DNA of 64,000 nucleotides. Origin: Mesorhizobium sp. M7A.F.Ca.US.008.03.1.1 (GTDB lineage: Bacteria; Pseudomonadota; Alphaproteobacteria; Rhizobiales; Rhizobiaceae). The notes below the pieces were generated by a model. It did not search any database. It saw only the letters and a program-made list of their open reading frames with translations, and was not told the DNA's origin. The stretch lies in the NCBI RefSeq assembly GCF_003997495.1, contig NZ_RZRU01000012.1, forward strand, positions 1-64,000, in the 5' to 3' direction. How positions within the stretch are numbered: position 1 is the stretch's first letter; the number at the start of each line of letters is the position of its first letter. Made by a program: the position numbers and the translations under genes. Positions 9,682-19,056 of the stretch are shown here, piece by piece.

Positions 9682-10514
9682 AAATCTCCATCATCCTGGC
9701 CTCCTACGACAGCGGCCACTACCATGGCGGCATGGGCCAGGGTCCGGACGCGCTGATATCGGGCGGCCTCGTCGACGCCCTGACCATGGCCGGCCACGAC
9801 GTTACGGTGGAAGACATCGGCAAGGTAGGAGACATCCAGGAGCGCGAGATTGCCACCGGCTTTGCCGTCTGCAACGCGGTTGCGGTCGAGGTTCGCCTTG
9901 CCCTTGGCGCTGGCCGGTTTCCCATCGTCCTTGCCGGAAACTGCCTGACATCAGCCGGTGCTGTCGCCGGCGAAGCCGCCGATGCGATCATCTGGGCCGA
10001 CCAGCATGGCGATCTCAACACGCCCGAGACATCCATCTATGGCTTTCTCGACGGCATGGCGCTGGCGACGGTGCTTGGCCTGTGCTGGCGGCCGATGGCG
10101 TCGGCCATTCCCGGCTTCAAGCCGATCGATCCGTCACGCTGCGTGCTCGTCAACGCCCGCGATCTAGACCCGGCGGAAAAGCAAGTCCTCGAGACATTGC
10201 CGATCATCCGGACGGAATGTCCCGGAGTGGCCCAGGCGACCGAAAGACTGAAGGCCGCCGGCGCCAAACGCGTGCACATGCATCTCGACATGGACGTGCA
10301 CGATCCCCGGGAGTTGCAGGCCAACCGCTACGTCACATCAGGCGGGCCAAGCCCGGAACAGTTGCGCGACGCGGCTTGTGCGATGGCGCTTGCGGTGCCG
10401 GTCGTCGGCATCACCGTTTCCGCCTACGATCCGGCCTTCGACGCCCAGGCCGATATTCCGCCACTGGTCGGCCAGTTGCTCAACGATCTCATTGCCACGA
10501 TAGAGGGCCGCTGA
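9678..10514 (+). CDS. Arginase/agmatinase-superfamily (ureohydrolase-like) protein
   Basis: A 278-residue protein with the arginase-fold order of motifs. [12 protein letters not shown] (residues 106-117) supplies the Asp-x-His-x-Asp metal ligands. HLDMDVHDP (202-210) supplies the last two aspartates (D204, D206). The usual first motif GGDHS is replaced by AGNCLTS at 86-92, so the histidine that normally binds Mn-A is absent. The start is a GTG at 9678 overlapping the end of hisA, and the stop overlaps the hisF start, so it is embedded in the his operon between two barrel enzymes. The substrate is unknown. A hydrolase acting on an amidine or guanidine compound, or a non-enzymatic homologue, are both possible. 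Confidence 0.85.
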   Translation: MKISIILASYDSGHYHGGMGQGPDALISGGLVDALTMAGHDVTVEDIGKVGDIQEREIATGFAVCNAVAVEVRLALGAGRFPIVLAGNCLTSAGAVAGEAADAIIWADQHGDLNTPETSIYGFLDGMALATVLGLCWRPMASAIPGFKPIDPSRCVLVNARDLDPAEKQVLETLPIIRTECPGVAQATERLKAAGAKRVHMHLDMDVHDPRELQANRYVTSGGPSPEQLRDAACAMALAVPVVGITVSAYDPAFDAQADIPPLVGQLLNDLIATIEGR

Positions 10515-11305
10515 TGCTGAAAGCCCGTGTCATCCCCTGTCTCGACGTCAAGAACGGCCGTGTCGTCAAGGGCGTCAACTTCGTCGATCTCGTCGACGCC
10601 GGCGATCCGGTCGAGGCGGCCAAGGCCTATGACGCGGCCGGCGCCGACGAACTCTGCTTCCTCGACATCACGGCTTCGTCGGACAATCGCGAGACCATCT
10701 TCGACGTCATCGCCCGCACCGCCGAACAATGTTTCATGCCGCTGACCGTTGGTGGCGGCGTGCGCCGGGTCGCCGACATCAGGAAGCTGCTGCTGGCCGG
10801 CGCCGACAAGGTGTCGATCAACACGGCCGCGGTGAAGAACCCGGATTTCGTCACTGAGGCCGCCGACAAGTTCGGCAACCAGTGCATCGTCGTCGCCATC
10901 GACGCCAAGAAAGTGTCGGGCACCAGTGAGGCCGATCGCTGGGAGATCTTCACCCATGGCGGGCGCGAGAAGACCGGCATCGACGCGGTCGAATTCGCGC
11001 GCCAAATGGTCGATCGCGGCGCCGGCGAGATACTGCTGACCTCGATGGATCGTGACGGCACCAAGGCCGGCTACGATATCGCGCTGACCCGCGCGATATC
11101 AGACGCGGTGCGCGCGCCGGTCATCGCTTCCGGCGGCGTCGGCACGCTCGATCACATGGTCGAAGGCATTCGCGACGGCCATGCCGGCGCGGTGCTGGCG
11201 GCGTCCATCTTCCATTTCGGCACCTACACGATAGCGCAGGCCAAGGCGCATATGGCCGCCGCGGGGCTGCCGATGCGGCTGGACTCTGTGAACAATCGGC
11301 CCTAA
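10514..11305 (+). CDS. hisF: Imidazole glycerol phosphate synthase, cyclase subunit
   Basis: HisF uses ammonia from HisH to convert PRFAR to imidazole-glycerol phosphate and AICAR. The 263-residue barrel starts [15 protein letters not shown] with catalytic Asp11. It carries [21 protein letters not shown] with the second catalytic Asp, and [11 protein letters not shown] phosphate loops. ATG 10514 shares its A with the stop codon of the arginase-like gene. A longer in-frame extension to about 9566 exists but is an artefact of overlapping genes. A palindromic repeat follows directly after the stop. Confidence 0.97.
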   Translation: MLKARVIPCLDVKNGRVVKGVNFVDLVDAGDPVEAAKAYDAAGADELCFLDITASSDNRETIFDVIARTAEQCFMPLTVGGGVRRVADIRKLLLAGADKVSINTAAVKNPDFVTEAADKFGNQCIVVAIDAKKVSGTSEADRWEIFTHGGREKTGIDAVEFARQMVDRGAGEILLTSMDRDGTKAGYDIALTRAISDAVRAPVIASGGVGTLDHMVEGIRDGHAGAVLAASIFHFGTYTIAQAKAHMAAAGLPMRLDSVNNRP

Positions 11306-11351
11306 AGCATGATCCCGAAAAGTGGGAAGCGGTTTCCGGAAAGATCATGCT
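11306..11351. repeat. RIME-like intergenic palindrome (AGCATGATC...GATCATGCT)
   Basis: Perfect 9-base outer arms AGCATGATC (11306-11314) and GATCATGCT (11343-11351) surround a core with GAAAAGTGGGAAGCGG. The pattern is the classic rhizobial intergenic palindrome. It starts directly after the hisF stop codon and precedes hisE by 23 bases, inside the operon, where it could form an mRNA hairpin. Confidence 0.8.
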
Positions 11352-11374
11352 TAAACAAGCAGATAGATGACGCC

Positions 11375-11698
11375 ATGGCTGAGTTTTCGCTGTCAGATCT
11401 TGAAGAAACCATCAGGGAACGCGCCCACTCCGGTGATCCGGACTCGTGGACAGCAAAACTGTTTGCGCGCGGCATCGACAAGGCCGCGCAGAAGCTCGGC
11501 GAAGAGGCGGTCGAGACAGTGATTGCCGCCGTCAAGGGCGACAAACAGGCCCTCGTTTCGGAAAGTGCGGATCTTATATATCATTGGCTCGTCGTTCTCG
11601 GCCTCTCCGGGGTTCCGCTGAGCGACGTGGTTAGGGAACTCGAAGGCCGCACCGGGCGTTCGGGCATCGCCGAGAAGGCGTCACGGCCCAAGGGCTGA
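11375..11698 (+). CDS. hisE: Phosphoribosyl-ATP diphosphatase
   Basis: HisE removes pyrophosphate from PR-ATP, the second step of histidine synthesis. The 107-residue all-alpha protein has the MazG-like metal-binding motif [13 protein letters not shown] followed by [16 protein letters not shown] 11375 ([10 protein letters not shown]) is chosen because the 22 upstream in-frame codons are encoded by the palindromic repeat. The gene precedes coaA by 23 bases. Confidence 0.95.
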   Translation: MAEFSLSDLEETIRERAHSGDPDSWTAKLFARGIDKAAQKLGEEAVETVIAAVKGDKQALVSESADLIYHWLVVLGLSGVPLSDVVRELEGRTGRSGIAEKASRPKG

Positions 11699-11721
11699 TC
11701 GCGAGGAGGGCAGGTATCTCG

Positions 11722-12681
11722 ATGGATCAGCTCGCGCCAACCGAGAAATATTCCCCCTTTCGTTTCTTCTCCGCCGATCAATGGTCGCAATTCCGCGCCG
11801 ACACGCCGCTGACGCTGAGCGCGGACGAATTCCGCCGCCTGCGCTCGCTCAACGATCCGGTCGATCTCGAAGAGGTCACGCGTATCTATCTGTCGCTGTC
11901 GCGGCTCTTGTCCGCGCATGTCGAAGCGAGCCAGCTGCTGTTTCGGCAACGCCAGGCCTTCTTCAACGCGGTCGACATCGTCAAGACGCCTTTCATCATC
12001 GGCATTGCCGGTTCCGTCGCGGTCGGCAAATCGACCACCGCACGCGTGCTGAAGGAGCTGTTGGCGCGCTGGCCGTCGAGCCCCAAGGTCGATCTCATCA
12101 CCACCGACGGCTTCCTGCTGCCCAACGAGGTCCTGCGGCGCGAGAACCTGATGGAACGCAAGGGTTTTCCCGACAGTTACGATGTCGGTGCGCTGCTGCG
12201 CTTCCTGTCGGGCATCAAGTCGGCGCTGCCCGATGTCCGCGCGCCGGTCTATTCGCACCTGACCTATGACGTCATTCCCGGCGAGTTCGTCACCATCGAC
12301 CGGCCCGACATATTGATCTTCGAAGGCATCAATGTCCTGCAGCCCGGCAAGCTGCCGCAGGACGGCAAGATCGTGCCTTTCCTGTCCGACTTCTTCGACT
12401 TCGCCATCTACATCGATGCCGACGAGAAGCTGATCCACAACTGGTACATTTCCCGCTTCATGCGGCTGCGTGAGACCGCTTTCCGCAACCCGGACTCCTT
12501 CTTTCACCGCTACTCGCAGCTGTCGGAGGGTTCGGCGCGCGCCATCGCGGAAGGCCTGTGGACCAACATCAATTTGAAGAATCTGCGCGAGAATATCCTG
12601 CCGACACGAGCCCGCGCCGACTTGATCCTGCGCAAGGGCGCCGATCACCTGATCGAGGAAGTGGCGCTCAGGAAGCTGTGA
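11722..12681 (+). CDS. coaA: Pantothenate kinase (type I)
   Basis: CoaA phosphorylates pantothenate in the first committed step of CoA synthesis. The 319-residue P-loop kinase has the Walker A motif GSVAVGKST at residues 97-105, [13 protein letters not shown], and the segment IFEGINVLQ typical of type I bacterial kinases. It follows hisE by 23 bases and closes the his cluster, an order common in rhizobia. Its last 14 bases overlap the end of alkB on the other strand. Confidence 0.96.
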   Translation: MDQLAPTEKYSPFRFFSADQWSQFRADTPLTLSADEFRRLRSLNDPVDLEEVTRIYLSLSRLLSAHVEASQLLFRQRQAFFNAVDIVKTPFIIGIAGSVAVGKSTTARVLKELLARWPSSPKVDLITTDGFLLPNEVLRRENLMERKGFPDSYDVGALLRFLSGIKSALPDVRAPVYSHLTYDVIPGEFVTIDRPDILIFEGINVLQPGKLPQDGKIVPFLSDFFDFAIYIDADEKLIHNWYISRFMRLRETAFRNPDSFFHRYSQLSEGSARAIAEGLWTNINLKNLRENILPTRARADLILRKGADHLIEEVALRKL

Positions 12682-13297
12682 CGGCCGGCTTCGTCACCCG
12701 TCGCAATGTCAGATTGATCCGCCCACCGTTTTTCAGCAGTGCCGAGGTCGACGGGTAAATCCGGTCGACGCCGTGAAAGCACAGCCGCCCCTCGCCGCCG
12801 AGTACCACGACGTCACCGCTTTGCAGCCTGAACGATTTTGTGCCGCCCTCGCGTGTCGTCTGGCCGACCCTGAACAGGCAATCGTCGCCGAGTGAGACGG
12901 AGACGACCGGCGCCGAAAAATCGGTTTCGTCGCGGTCCTGATGCAGGCCCATCTTCGCATCCGCGGTGTAGAAATTGATGAGGCAGGCTTCCGGCGGGTG
13001 CGGATAGGCGGATACCTGCCGCCACAGCTCAAGCAGCGCCTCCGGGATTGGCGGCCATGGCGAGCCGGTCACCGGGTGCGTCGGCTGGTAGCGATAGCCA
13101 TGCTCCTTGTCGGTGACCCAGCCGAGCGGGCCGCAATTGGTCATGCGCACGCTCATCTCCTTGCCGGTGCGCGGCATGGCCGGCACGTACAGCGGCGCCT
13201 GCTGGACGATGCTTCTCACCTCCTCGACCAGCGCTTCCTGCACGCTGCGTGACAGGTAGGCCGGCATGTGGCGGACGCCTTTGGGCAAAACGAGCAC
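12668..13297 (-). CDS. alkB: DNA oxidative demethylase AlkB
   Basis: AlkB is an Fe(II)/2-oxoglutarate dioxygenase that directly reverses 1-methyladenine and 3-methylcytosine in DNA. The 209-residue protein has the iron ligands His119 and Asp121 in GLHQDRDE and His175 in CFHGVDR. Arg193 and Arg199 in GRINLTLRR are the 2-oxoglutarate and substrate-site arginines. The start is a GTG at 13297, supported by GGAGGTGA eight bases upstream. The 3' end overlaps coaA tail to tail. No ada-type regulator gene is nearby. Confidence 0.94.
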   Translation of the reverse strand: MLVLPKGVRHMPAYLSRSVQEALVEEVRSIVQQAPLYVPAMPRTGKEMSVRMTNCGPLGWVTDKEHGYRYQPTHPVTGSPWPPIPEALLELWRQVSAYPHPPEACLINFYTADAKMGLHQDRDETDFSAPVVSVSLGDDCLFRVGQTTREGGTKSFRLQSGDVVVLGGEGRLCFHGVDRIYPSTSALLKNGGRINLTLRRVTKPAVTAS

Positions 13298-13350
13298 GAG
13301 TTAGGTCACCTCCTGGATGGTTCGGAACCGTAAAATGTCACGATCAAATG

Positions 13351-13374
13351 AAAACGGCGACCCGAAAGCCGCCG
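13351..13374 (-). terminator. Possible terminator after kbp
   Basis: A CGGCG...CGCCG stem at 13355-13374 reads on the minus strand into TTTTC at 13354-13350. It is weak because of the 10-base loop and the short T run, but its position between kbp and alkB fits. Confidence 0.35.
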
Positions 13375-13399
13375 CTCTTGTCGAATTGGCAGCCGCCGA

Positions 13400-13873
13400 T
13401 CAGGCGAGGTCGGGGATGCGCAGCACCTGGCCCGGATAGATCTTGTCGGGATGGGTCAGCATCGGCTTGTTGGCCTCGAATATGACCGTGTTCTTGACGC
13501 CTTGGCCCTTGCCGTAGCTTTTCTCGGCGATCTTCCAGAGATTGTCGCCCTTCTTCACGGTGTAAAAGGTGGGCTCCTTGGCGGGGGCGGCGGCCGTGCC
13601 AGGTGCTGGCGCGACCTGCAATTCGTCCGCCTGCACCTTGGAGACGCCGAGCGTGTTGCCGACGGCGATGACCGCCTTCTCGAAGATCGACTGGTCCTTG
13701 ACCACACCCTTCAGCACCGCCGTATCGCCCTTGACGACGACCTCGACACCATCGGTGCCCAGCTTGTGCGAATCGAGTTCCTTCTTGAGTGTGTCGGCTG
13801 TGGGTGCGGCTTCGTCGTCACCGCCGATGCCCAGTTTCTTGCCGACGCTCTTGACGAAATCGAACATGCCCAT
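13400..13873 (-). CDS. kbp: BON and LysM domain protein, Kbp/YgaU-like
   Basis: The 157-residue protein begins MGMFDFVKSVGKKLG, like E. coli Kbp (YgaU). A BON domain covers about residues 25-85 (VEVVVKGDTAVLKGVV, AVGNTLGVSKVQADE). An Ala/Pro linker follows, and a C-terminal LysM domain starts at FYTVKKGDNLWKIAEKSYG and ends with IFEANKPM and PDKIYPGQVLRIP. E. coli Kbp is a cytoplasmic K+-binding protein; the LysM fold could also bind glycans, but no signal peptide is seen. It stands alone between arfB and alkB on the minus strand. Confidence 0.92.
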   Translation of the reverse strand: MGMFDFVKSVGKKLGIGGDDEAAPTADTLKKELDSHKLGTDGVEVVVKGDTAVLKGVVKDQSIFEKAVIAVGNTLGVSKVQADELQVAPAPGTAAAPAKEPTFYTVKKGDNLWKIAEKSYGKGQGVKNTVIFEANKPMLTHPDKIYPGQVLRIPDLA

Positions 13874-13962
13874 CGCTGGTCTCCATTGCTGTGGTGGTGA
13901 TCGCAGCTTGCCATCTGCAACCCAGAATTGGAAGCCACCCGCGCGTTGCAGCTTCGCGGTGC

Positions 13963-14400
13963 CTAGTCGTTCTCGACCCGGCCGCGCAATTTCTTGATCG
14001 TGCCGCGCCCGGCCTTGCTCTTCAGCCGCCGCTCCACGGCGCCTTTCGACGGCCGCGTCTTCTTGCGCGGCGGCGGCGGCGGTTCGGCGGCCTTGGCGAC
14101 CAGTGCCGTCAGCCGTGCCCGGGCGTCCGCCCGGTTCTGTTCCTGGGTGCGGAAGCGGCCCGCCTCGATGACGATCACACCGTCCTTGGTGGCGCGCTGG
14201 CCGGCAAGTTTGATCGTCCGCTCGCGCACGCGCTCCGAAAGACCCGTTGCGTTGGCCGCGTCGAAGCGCAGCTGCACCGCCGTCGCCACCTTGTTGACGT
14301 TCTGGCCGCCGGGACCGGACGAGCGGATGAAATCCTCGTGCAGGTCGCCCGGATGGATCACCGCATCGCCTGATATGAAGATGTTGTCGTCGCTCGCCAT
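13963..14400 (-). CDS. arfB: Alternative ribosome-rescue factor / peptidyl-tRNA hydrolase ArfB
   Basis: ArfB (YaeJ) rescues ribosomes stalled on mRNAs lacking a stop codon by hydrolysing peptidyl-tRNA. The 145-residue protein has the catalytic GGQ at residues 31-33 in SSGPGGQNVNKVAT. Its basic C-terminal tail (PPPPPRKKTRPSKG...KSKAGRGTIKKLRG) enters the empty mRNA channel. The length and tail separate it from class-I release factors, which have longer N-terminal domains. A pckA terminator lies just upstream of its start. Confidence 0.94.
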   Translation of the reverse strand: MASDDNIFISGDAVIHPGDLHEDFIRSSGPGGQNVNKVATAVQLRFDAANATGLSERVRERTIKLAGQRATKDGVIVIEAGRFRTQEQNRADARARLTALVAKAAEPPPPPRKKTRPSKGAVERRLKSKAGRGTIKKLRGRVEND

Positions 14401-14424
14401 GCCGCAGTCATGGCGCGGCGGCTC

Positions 14425-14458
14425 GAAAAAGAAAAGGCCCGATCGAAACCGGACCTTT
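14425..14458 (-). terminator. Rho-independent terminator of pckA
   Basis: On the minus strand an AAGGTCCG...CGGGCCTT stem (14434-14458, one G-U pair) is followed by TTTTCTTTTTC. It lies 29 bases beyond the pckA stop codon. Confidence 0.75.
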
Positions 14459-14486
14459 CAACGGCGGGCTGAGCCCGATGGCGCGA

Positions 14487-16112
14487 TTACTCCGCCGCTT
14501 CCTGCATGCGCGGCGCCGCGCCCAGCACCACGGCGTCGACATGGCTTTCGAATTTCTCGAAGTTGACGGCGAACATGCCGACCAGCCTTGCCGCCTGCCG
14601 GTCATAGCCGGCCTTGTCCGCCCAGGTCGCCCGGGGGTCCAGAATCATCGGGTCGAGAATGGCGCTGTCGACGCCCGGGACAGCCACCGGCACCTCGAAA
14701 CCGAAATGAGGGTCGGTGCGGAACTCGGCTGTCTTCAGCGAGCCGTCGAGTGCGGCGGCAAGCAAGGCGCGCGTCGCCTTGATCGGCATGCGCTTGCCGG
14801 TGCCGTAGGCGCCGCCGGTCCAGCCGGTGTTGACCAGCCAGCAATCGGAGCCGTGGCGGGCGATCAGCTCGCGCAGCAGATTGCCGTATTCCGATGGATG
14901 GCGCGGCATGAACGGCGCGCCGAAACAGGTCGAAAACGTCGCTTCGGGTTCGGTCACGCCCTTTTCGGTTCCGGCCACCTTGGCGGTGTAGCCGGACAGG
15001 AAATGATACATCGCCTGCGCCGGGCTCAGCCGCGCGATCGGCGGCATCACGCCGAACGCATCGGCGGTCAGCATGATGATGTTCTTCGGATGACTGGCGC
15101 GTCCGGTCTTGCTGGCGTTCGGGATGAAGTCCAGCGGGTAGGCGCAGCGTGTGTTCTCGGTCAGCCTTCCGTCGTTGAAATCCGGCACGCCACCGGCGTC
15201 GAGCACGACATTTTCCAGCACCGTGCCGAAGCGCTGCGTGGTGGCGAAGATTTCCGGCTCGGCTTCCGCCGACAGCTTGATCGTCTTGGCGTAGCAGCCG
15301 CCTTCGAAATTGAAGATGCCATGTGGTCCCCAGCCATGCTCGTCGTCGCCGATAAGCGTGCGCGCGGGATCGGCCGAGAGTGTCGTCTTGCCGGTGCCCG
15401 ACAGGCCGAAGAAGATGGCGGCATCGCCGGCCGCACCCTCGTTGGCCGAGCAATGCATGGGCATCACGCCTTTCGCCGGCAGCAGATAGTTGAGCATGGT
15501 GAACACCGACTTCTTCATCTCGCCGGCATAGGAGGTGCCGCCGATCAGCACGATCTTGCGGGTGAGATCCACGGCGATCACCGTTTCGGTGCGGCTGCCG
15601 TGGCGGAGGGGATCGGCGCGGAAGGACGGCAGATCGACGATCGTCATGTCAGGCACGAACTGTTCGAGTTCGGCGGCATCCGGGCGGATCAGCAGATTGC
15701 GGATGAACAGCGAGTGCCAGGCAAATTCGGTGACCACCCTGGTCGGCAGCTTCAGTTCCGCATCGGCGCCGCCGACCAGATCCTGGACATATAGATCCTT
15801 GTCCGCGGCATGCGCCTGGAAATCGGCGAGCAGCGTGTCGAACTGGGCCGGCGAGATCGCCTTGTTGTTGTCCCACCAGACATGCGGTTCGGTGTCACCG
15901 TTGCGGACGACGAACTTGTCCCTGGGGGAGCGGCCGGTGTGCTGTCCGGTCTCGGCGACCAGCGCGCCATGTGCGGTCAAGCGGGCTTCGCCGCGCCGGA
16001 TCGATTCCTCATAAAGGGCTGCCGCACCGAAATTATAGCGCACCACGCCGGTGGTTTTCAGGCCGATATGATCGATCGCGCAGGCGGAATTGCGTTTGCC
16101 GACTTCCGACAT
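14487..16112 (-). CDS. pckA: Phosphoenolpyruvate carboxykinase (ATP)
   Basis: PckA converts oxaloacetate and ATP to PEP, the gateway to gluconeogenesis on dicarboxylates and other C4 substrates. The 541-residue protein has the kinase-1a P-loop [11 protein letters not shown], the kinase-2 motif LIGDDEHGW, the substrate segment RSPRDKFVV near the N-terminus, and INTGWTGG-like [12 protein letters not shown]. The start at 16112 (MSEVGKRN) is chosen over an upstream in-frame Met by family length. It has its own terminator and a long AT-rich divergent region shared with chvI, which suggests independent carbon-source control. Confidence 0.97.
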   Translation of the reverse strand: MSEVGKRNSACAIDHIGLKTTGVVRYNFGAAALYEESIRRGEARLTAHGALVAETGQHTGRSPRDKFVVRNGDTEPHVWWDNNKAISPAQFDTLLADFQAHAADKDLYVQDLVGGADAELKLPTRVVTEFAWHSLFIRNLLIRPDAAELEQFVPDMTIVDLPSFRADPLRHGSRTETVIAVDLTRKIVLIGGTSYAGEMKKSVFTMLNYLLPAKGVMPMHCSANEGAAGDAAIFFGLSGTGKTTLSADPARTLIGDDEHGWGPHGIFNFEGGCYAKTIKLSAEAEPEIFATTQRFGTVLENVVLDAGGVPDFNDGRLTENTRCAYPLDFIPNASKTGRASHPKNIIMLTADAFGVMPPIARLSPAQAMYHFLSGYTAKVAGTEKGVTEPEATFSTCFGAPFMPRHPSEYGNLLRELIARHGSDCWLVNTGWTGGAYGTGKRMPIKATRALLAAALDGSLKTAEFRTDPHFGFEVPVAVPGVDSAILDPMILDPRATWADKAGYDRQAARLVGMFAVNFEKFESHVDAVVLGAAPRMQEAAE

Positions 16113-16437
16113 CGAGTGTCCCTCTTGGATTTGCCGCATCTTTGCCGGCACGTTTCCGGCACGCCCACTACGCAGGCTGAGATGGTCAGAACCAGAAAAG
16201 CCAAATGATATCAAATCATTAATCGATTTAAATATTTTGAAAGTTGTTTAAATCGTTTATATGTGCAAAAAGTTTCGCGGTTGCCCAAAGGATTGGCGAT
16301 GTACGTTCGTCCAATCCATATCGAGGTAGGATTGTGGCCGCCGGCATGCCGCGCGTGACAGCGGACAAGGCCTATGCCACATTTTGTACCTAATTTGTCC
16401 TGCAAAAGCCCCTTCTCTACGACAGAAGGGACAGCTC
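16113..16437. promoter_or_regulatory. pckA/chvI divergent regulatory region with AT-rich core
   Basis: This is a 325-base gap between divergent pckA and chvI. Bases ~16204-16275 are strikingly AT-rich for this genome. They contain AATCGATT (16220s) and TTAAATCGTTTATA, CG-centred partial palindromes of the kind bound by LacI-family repressors. A pckA operator is plausible but not proven. A hairpin at 16410-16430 precedes chvI. Confidence 0.5.
16410..16430 (+). promoter_or_regulatory. Hairpin containing the chvI Shine-Dalgarno sequence
   Basis: CCCTTCT (16410-16416) pairs perfectly with AGAAGGG (16424-16430) around a 7-base loop. GAAGGG in the right arm is the ribosome binding site for ATG 16438, 7 bases downstream. 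Folding would hide it and could tune ChvI translation. Confidence 0.5.
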
Positions 16438-17157
16438 ATGAGGGAGCCGCTTGAAATGGCAACAATCGCGCTTGTCGATGACGACCGCAACATTCTGACA
16501 TCGGTGTCGATCGCCCTCGAATCCGAGGGGTATCGCGTCGAGACCTACACGGATGGTGCGTCGGCGCTGGAAGGCCTGGCGGCACGCCCGCCGAATCTTG
16601 CCATCCTCGACATCAAGATGCCGCGCATGGACGGCATGGAACTGCTGCGCCGCATGCGTCAGAAGTCCGATCTTCCGGTGATCTTCCTTACCTCCAAGGA
16701 CGACGAGATTGACGAATTGTTCGGCCTCAAGATGGGCGCCGACGATTTTATCCGCAAACCCTTCTCGCAGCGCCTGCTGGTCGAGCGGGTGCGCGCCGTG
16801 CTGCGCCGCGCCAGTGCCCGCGAGGCCGCCGCCAAGACGCCAAGCCAGCAGGCCCGCTCGCTCGAGCGCGGCCAGCTCGTCATGGACCAGGAGCGCCACA
16901 CCTGCACCTGGAAAGGCGAGCCGGTGACGCTCACCGTCACCGAGTTCCTGATCCTGCATTCGCTGGCGCAGCGTCCCGGTGTCGTAAAAAGCCGTGATGC
17001 GCTGATGGATTCGGCTTATGATGAACAGGTCTATGTCGACGATCGCACCATCGACAGCCACATCAAGCGGCTGCGCAAGAAGTTCAAGGCCGTCGACGAC
17101 GACTTCGAGATGATCGAAACCCTTTACGGAGTCGGATACCGGTTCCGCGAAGCGTAA
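16438..17157 (+). CDS. chvI: Response regulator ChvI (OmpR/PhoB family)
   Basis: ChvI is the DNA-binding regulator of the ChvG/ChvI (BvrS/BvrR) system, essential or near-essential in rhizobia and central to envelope, acid and host responses. The 239-residue protein has a receiver domain with phospho-acceptor Asp58 in [13 protein letters not shown], conserved Thr and Lys in FLTSKDDE and FIRKPFSQR, and a winged-helix output domain ([34 protein letters not shown]). ATG 16438 is preceded by GAAGGG at 7 bases. A start at 16456 ([10 protein letters not shown]) is the alternative. chvG follows after a palindromic repeat. Confidence 0.95.
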   Translation: MREPLEMATIALVDDDRNILTSVSIALESEGYRVETYTDGASALEGLAARPPNLAILDIKMPRMDGMELLRRMRQKSDLPVIFLTSKDDEIDELFGLKMGADDFIRKPFSQRLLVERVRAVLRRASAREAAAKTPSQQARSLERGQLVMDQERHTCTWKGEPVTLTVTEFLILHSLAQRPGVVKSRDALMDSAYDEQVYVDDRTIDSHIKRLRKKFKAVDDDFEMIETLYGVGYRFREA

Positions 17158-17209
17158 TGATGCATGTCGCCCAAAAGTGGCCCCGGTTTTGGGACCACGA
17201 CATGCACCA
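17158..17209. repeat. RIME-like palindrome between chvI and chvG
   Basis: TGCATGTCG (17161-17169) is matched by CGACATGCA (17198-17206). Inner parts CCCAAAAGTGG and CCGGTTTTGGG form a second complementary pair. It follows the chvI stop directly, and an mRNA hairpin here could set the chvI to chvG expression ratio. Confidence 0.75.
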
Positions 17210-17239
17210 GGCCAAGGACTAGGCGGGAGCTGCTATTCG

Positions 17240-19024
17240 ATGGCAGTGGAAGCACAGCGAACAAGACCGGCGGGCGCCTCCAGGCGGCCGTCGCGGATCA
17301 TGCCGTCCTTCGTGTCGAAGATCACGGTGCCGATGCGCCGCTTCCTTGGCCATCATATCTTTTCCAGCCTGACGCGGCGTATCCTGTTCCTCAACCTTGC
17401 CGGCCTCGCCGTCCTGGTGACCGGCATCCTCTATCTCAACACCTTCCGGGACGGACTGATCGACGCCCGCGTCGAAAGCCTGATGACCCAGGGCGAGATC
17501 ATCGCCGGTGCGATCGCCGCGTCGGCGACGGTCGAGACGGATTCGATCAGCATCGACCCGGAAAAGCTGCTTGAACTGCAGGCCGGCGAAAGCCTGGGAC
17601 CGGGCTCCGACCAACTCGACAATCTCGATTTCCCGATCAACCCGGAGCGGGTCGCCCCGGTGCTGCGAAGGCTGATCTCGCCGACCAGGACCCGCGCCCG
17701 CATCTATGACCGCGACGCCAACCTGCTGCTCGATTCGCGCCACCTCTATTCGCGTGGCCAGATCCTGCGCTACGACCTGCCGCCGGTCGAGGAGGAAGAG
17801 CCCGATCTGGTCGAGCGCATCCAGAAATTCGTCTTCGACTTCTTCCGCAACACAGAGCTGCCGGTCTATCACGAGCAGCCGGGCGGCAATGGCGCCGCTT
17901 TCCCGGAAGTGGTCAAGGCGCTCACCGGCAGCCCGTCGACCATCGTGCGCGTCAGCGAGCAGGGCGAGCAGATCGTTTCGGTGGCGGTGCCGATCCAGCG
18001 CTTTCGCGCCGTTCTGGGCGTGCTGATGCTGTCGACCGAAGGCGGCGACATCGACAAGATCGTCGCCGCCGAGCGCAAGGCGATCCTGCGCGTCTTCGGC
18101 ATCGCGGCCCTTGTCACCGCCATCCTGTCGATGCTGCTCGCCTCCACCATCGCCAACCCTCTGCGCCGGCTGTCGGCGGCGGCGGTGCGGGTGCGGCGCG
18201 GCGTCAAGAGCCGTGAGGAGATCCCCGACTTTTCCGACCGTCAGGACGAGATCGGCAATCTGTCGATCGCCATACGCGACATGACCAACGCGCTCTACGC
18301 CCGCATCGAGGCGATCGAAAGCTTCGCGGCCGATGTCTCGCACGAGCTGAAGAACCCGCTGACCTCGCTGCGCAGCGCGGTGGAAACCTTGCCGCTGGCC
18401 AAGAACGACGATTCGCGCGGCCGGCTGATGGATATCATCCAGCACGATGTCAGGCGGCTGGACCGGCTCATCACCGATATTTCCGACGCATCGCGCCTGG
18501 ACGCGGAGCTCGCGCGTGAAGATGCGGGAACCGTCGATTTGAAGAAATTCATCACCGATCTGGTCGCCGTCTCGCGCGAAGCGACGCGCAACAAGAAGGC
18601 GGTCGAGATCGAGTTCAAGGCCGCCAAACTGCCGCAGGGCGTCAAAGGCTATGTCGTCGTCGGCCATGATCTGCGCATCGGCCAGGTCATCACCAATCTG
18701 ATCGAGAACGCCCGGTCCTTCGTTCCCGAGGATCATGGCCACATCAGCCTGTCGCTGGCGCGTGCCGGCAAGTTCAACATCGTCACCGTCGACGACAATG
18801 GCCCCGGCATCCGCGCCGACAACATCGACCGCATCTTCGAGCGCTTCTACACGGATCGGCCGGCCGGAGAGGCATTCGGCCAGAATTCGGGCCTTGGCCT
18901 GTCGATATCCAGGCAAATCGTCGAGGCCCATGGCGGCACGCTTACCGCCGAGAACATCCCCGGCACCAAACCCGGCGAGATCAAGGGCGCGCGTTTTGTC
19001 GTGACGTTGCCGGCCGAAGGCTGA
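17240..19024 (+). CDS. chvG: Sensor histidine kinase ChvG
   Basis: ChvG is the inner-membrane sensor partner of ChvI; in related rhizobia its periplasmic inhibitor is ExoR. The 594-residue protein has a TM segment at about residues 52-70, a periplasmic domain to about 280, and a second TM at about 285-305. HAMP follows (PLRRLSAAAVRVRRG). The H-box is FAADVSHELKNPLTSLR with His368, and the ATPase boxes are NLIENARSF, DDNGPGI and GLGLSISRQI. The start at 17240 excludes upstream codons that fall in the repeat. GGGAG lies upstream. exoR itself is not in the window. Confidence 0.95.
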   Translation: MAVEAQRTRPAGASRRPSRIMPSFVSKITVPMRRFLGHHIFSSLTRRILFLNLAGLAVLVTGILYLNTFRDGLIDARVESLMTQGEIIAGAIAASATVETDSISIDPEKLLELQAGESLGPGSDQLDNLDFPINPERVAPVLRRLISPTRTRARIYDRDANLLLDSRHLYSRGQILRYDLPPVEEEEPDLVERIQKFVFDFFRNTELPVYHEQPGGNGAAFPEVVKALTGSPSTIVRVSEQGEQIVSVAVPIQRFRAVLGVLMLSTEGGDIDKIVAAERKAILRVFGIAALVTAILSMLLASTIANPLRRLSAAAVRVRRGVKSREEIPDFSDRQDEIGNLSIAIRDMTNALYARIEAIESFAADVSHELKNPLTSLRSAVETLPLAKNDDSRGRLMDIIQHDVRRLDRLITDISDASRLDAELAREDAGTVDLKKFITDLVAVSREATRNKKAVEIEFKAAKLPQGVKGYVVVGHDLRIGQVITNLIENARSFVPEDHGHISLSLARAGKFNIVTVDDNGPGIRADNIDRIFERFYTDRPAGEAFGQNSGLGLSISRQIVEAHGGTLTAENIPGTKPGEIKGARFVVTLPAEG

Positions 19025-19056
19025 GAGCATGAATCCCAACCACGCCTGGTCCAGCC

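Noticed and set aside
9566..10513. Long in-frame N-terminal extension of hisF
   Set aside because: The extension lies entirely within hisA and the arginase-like gene; HisF aligns from 10514.
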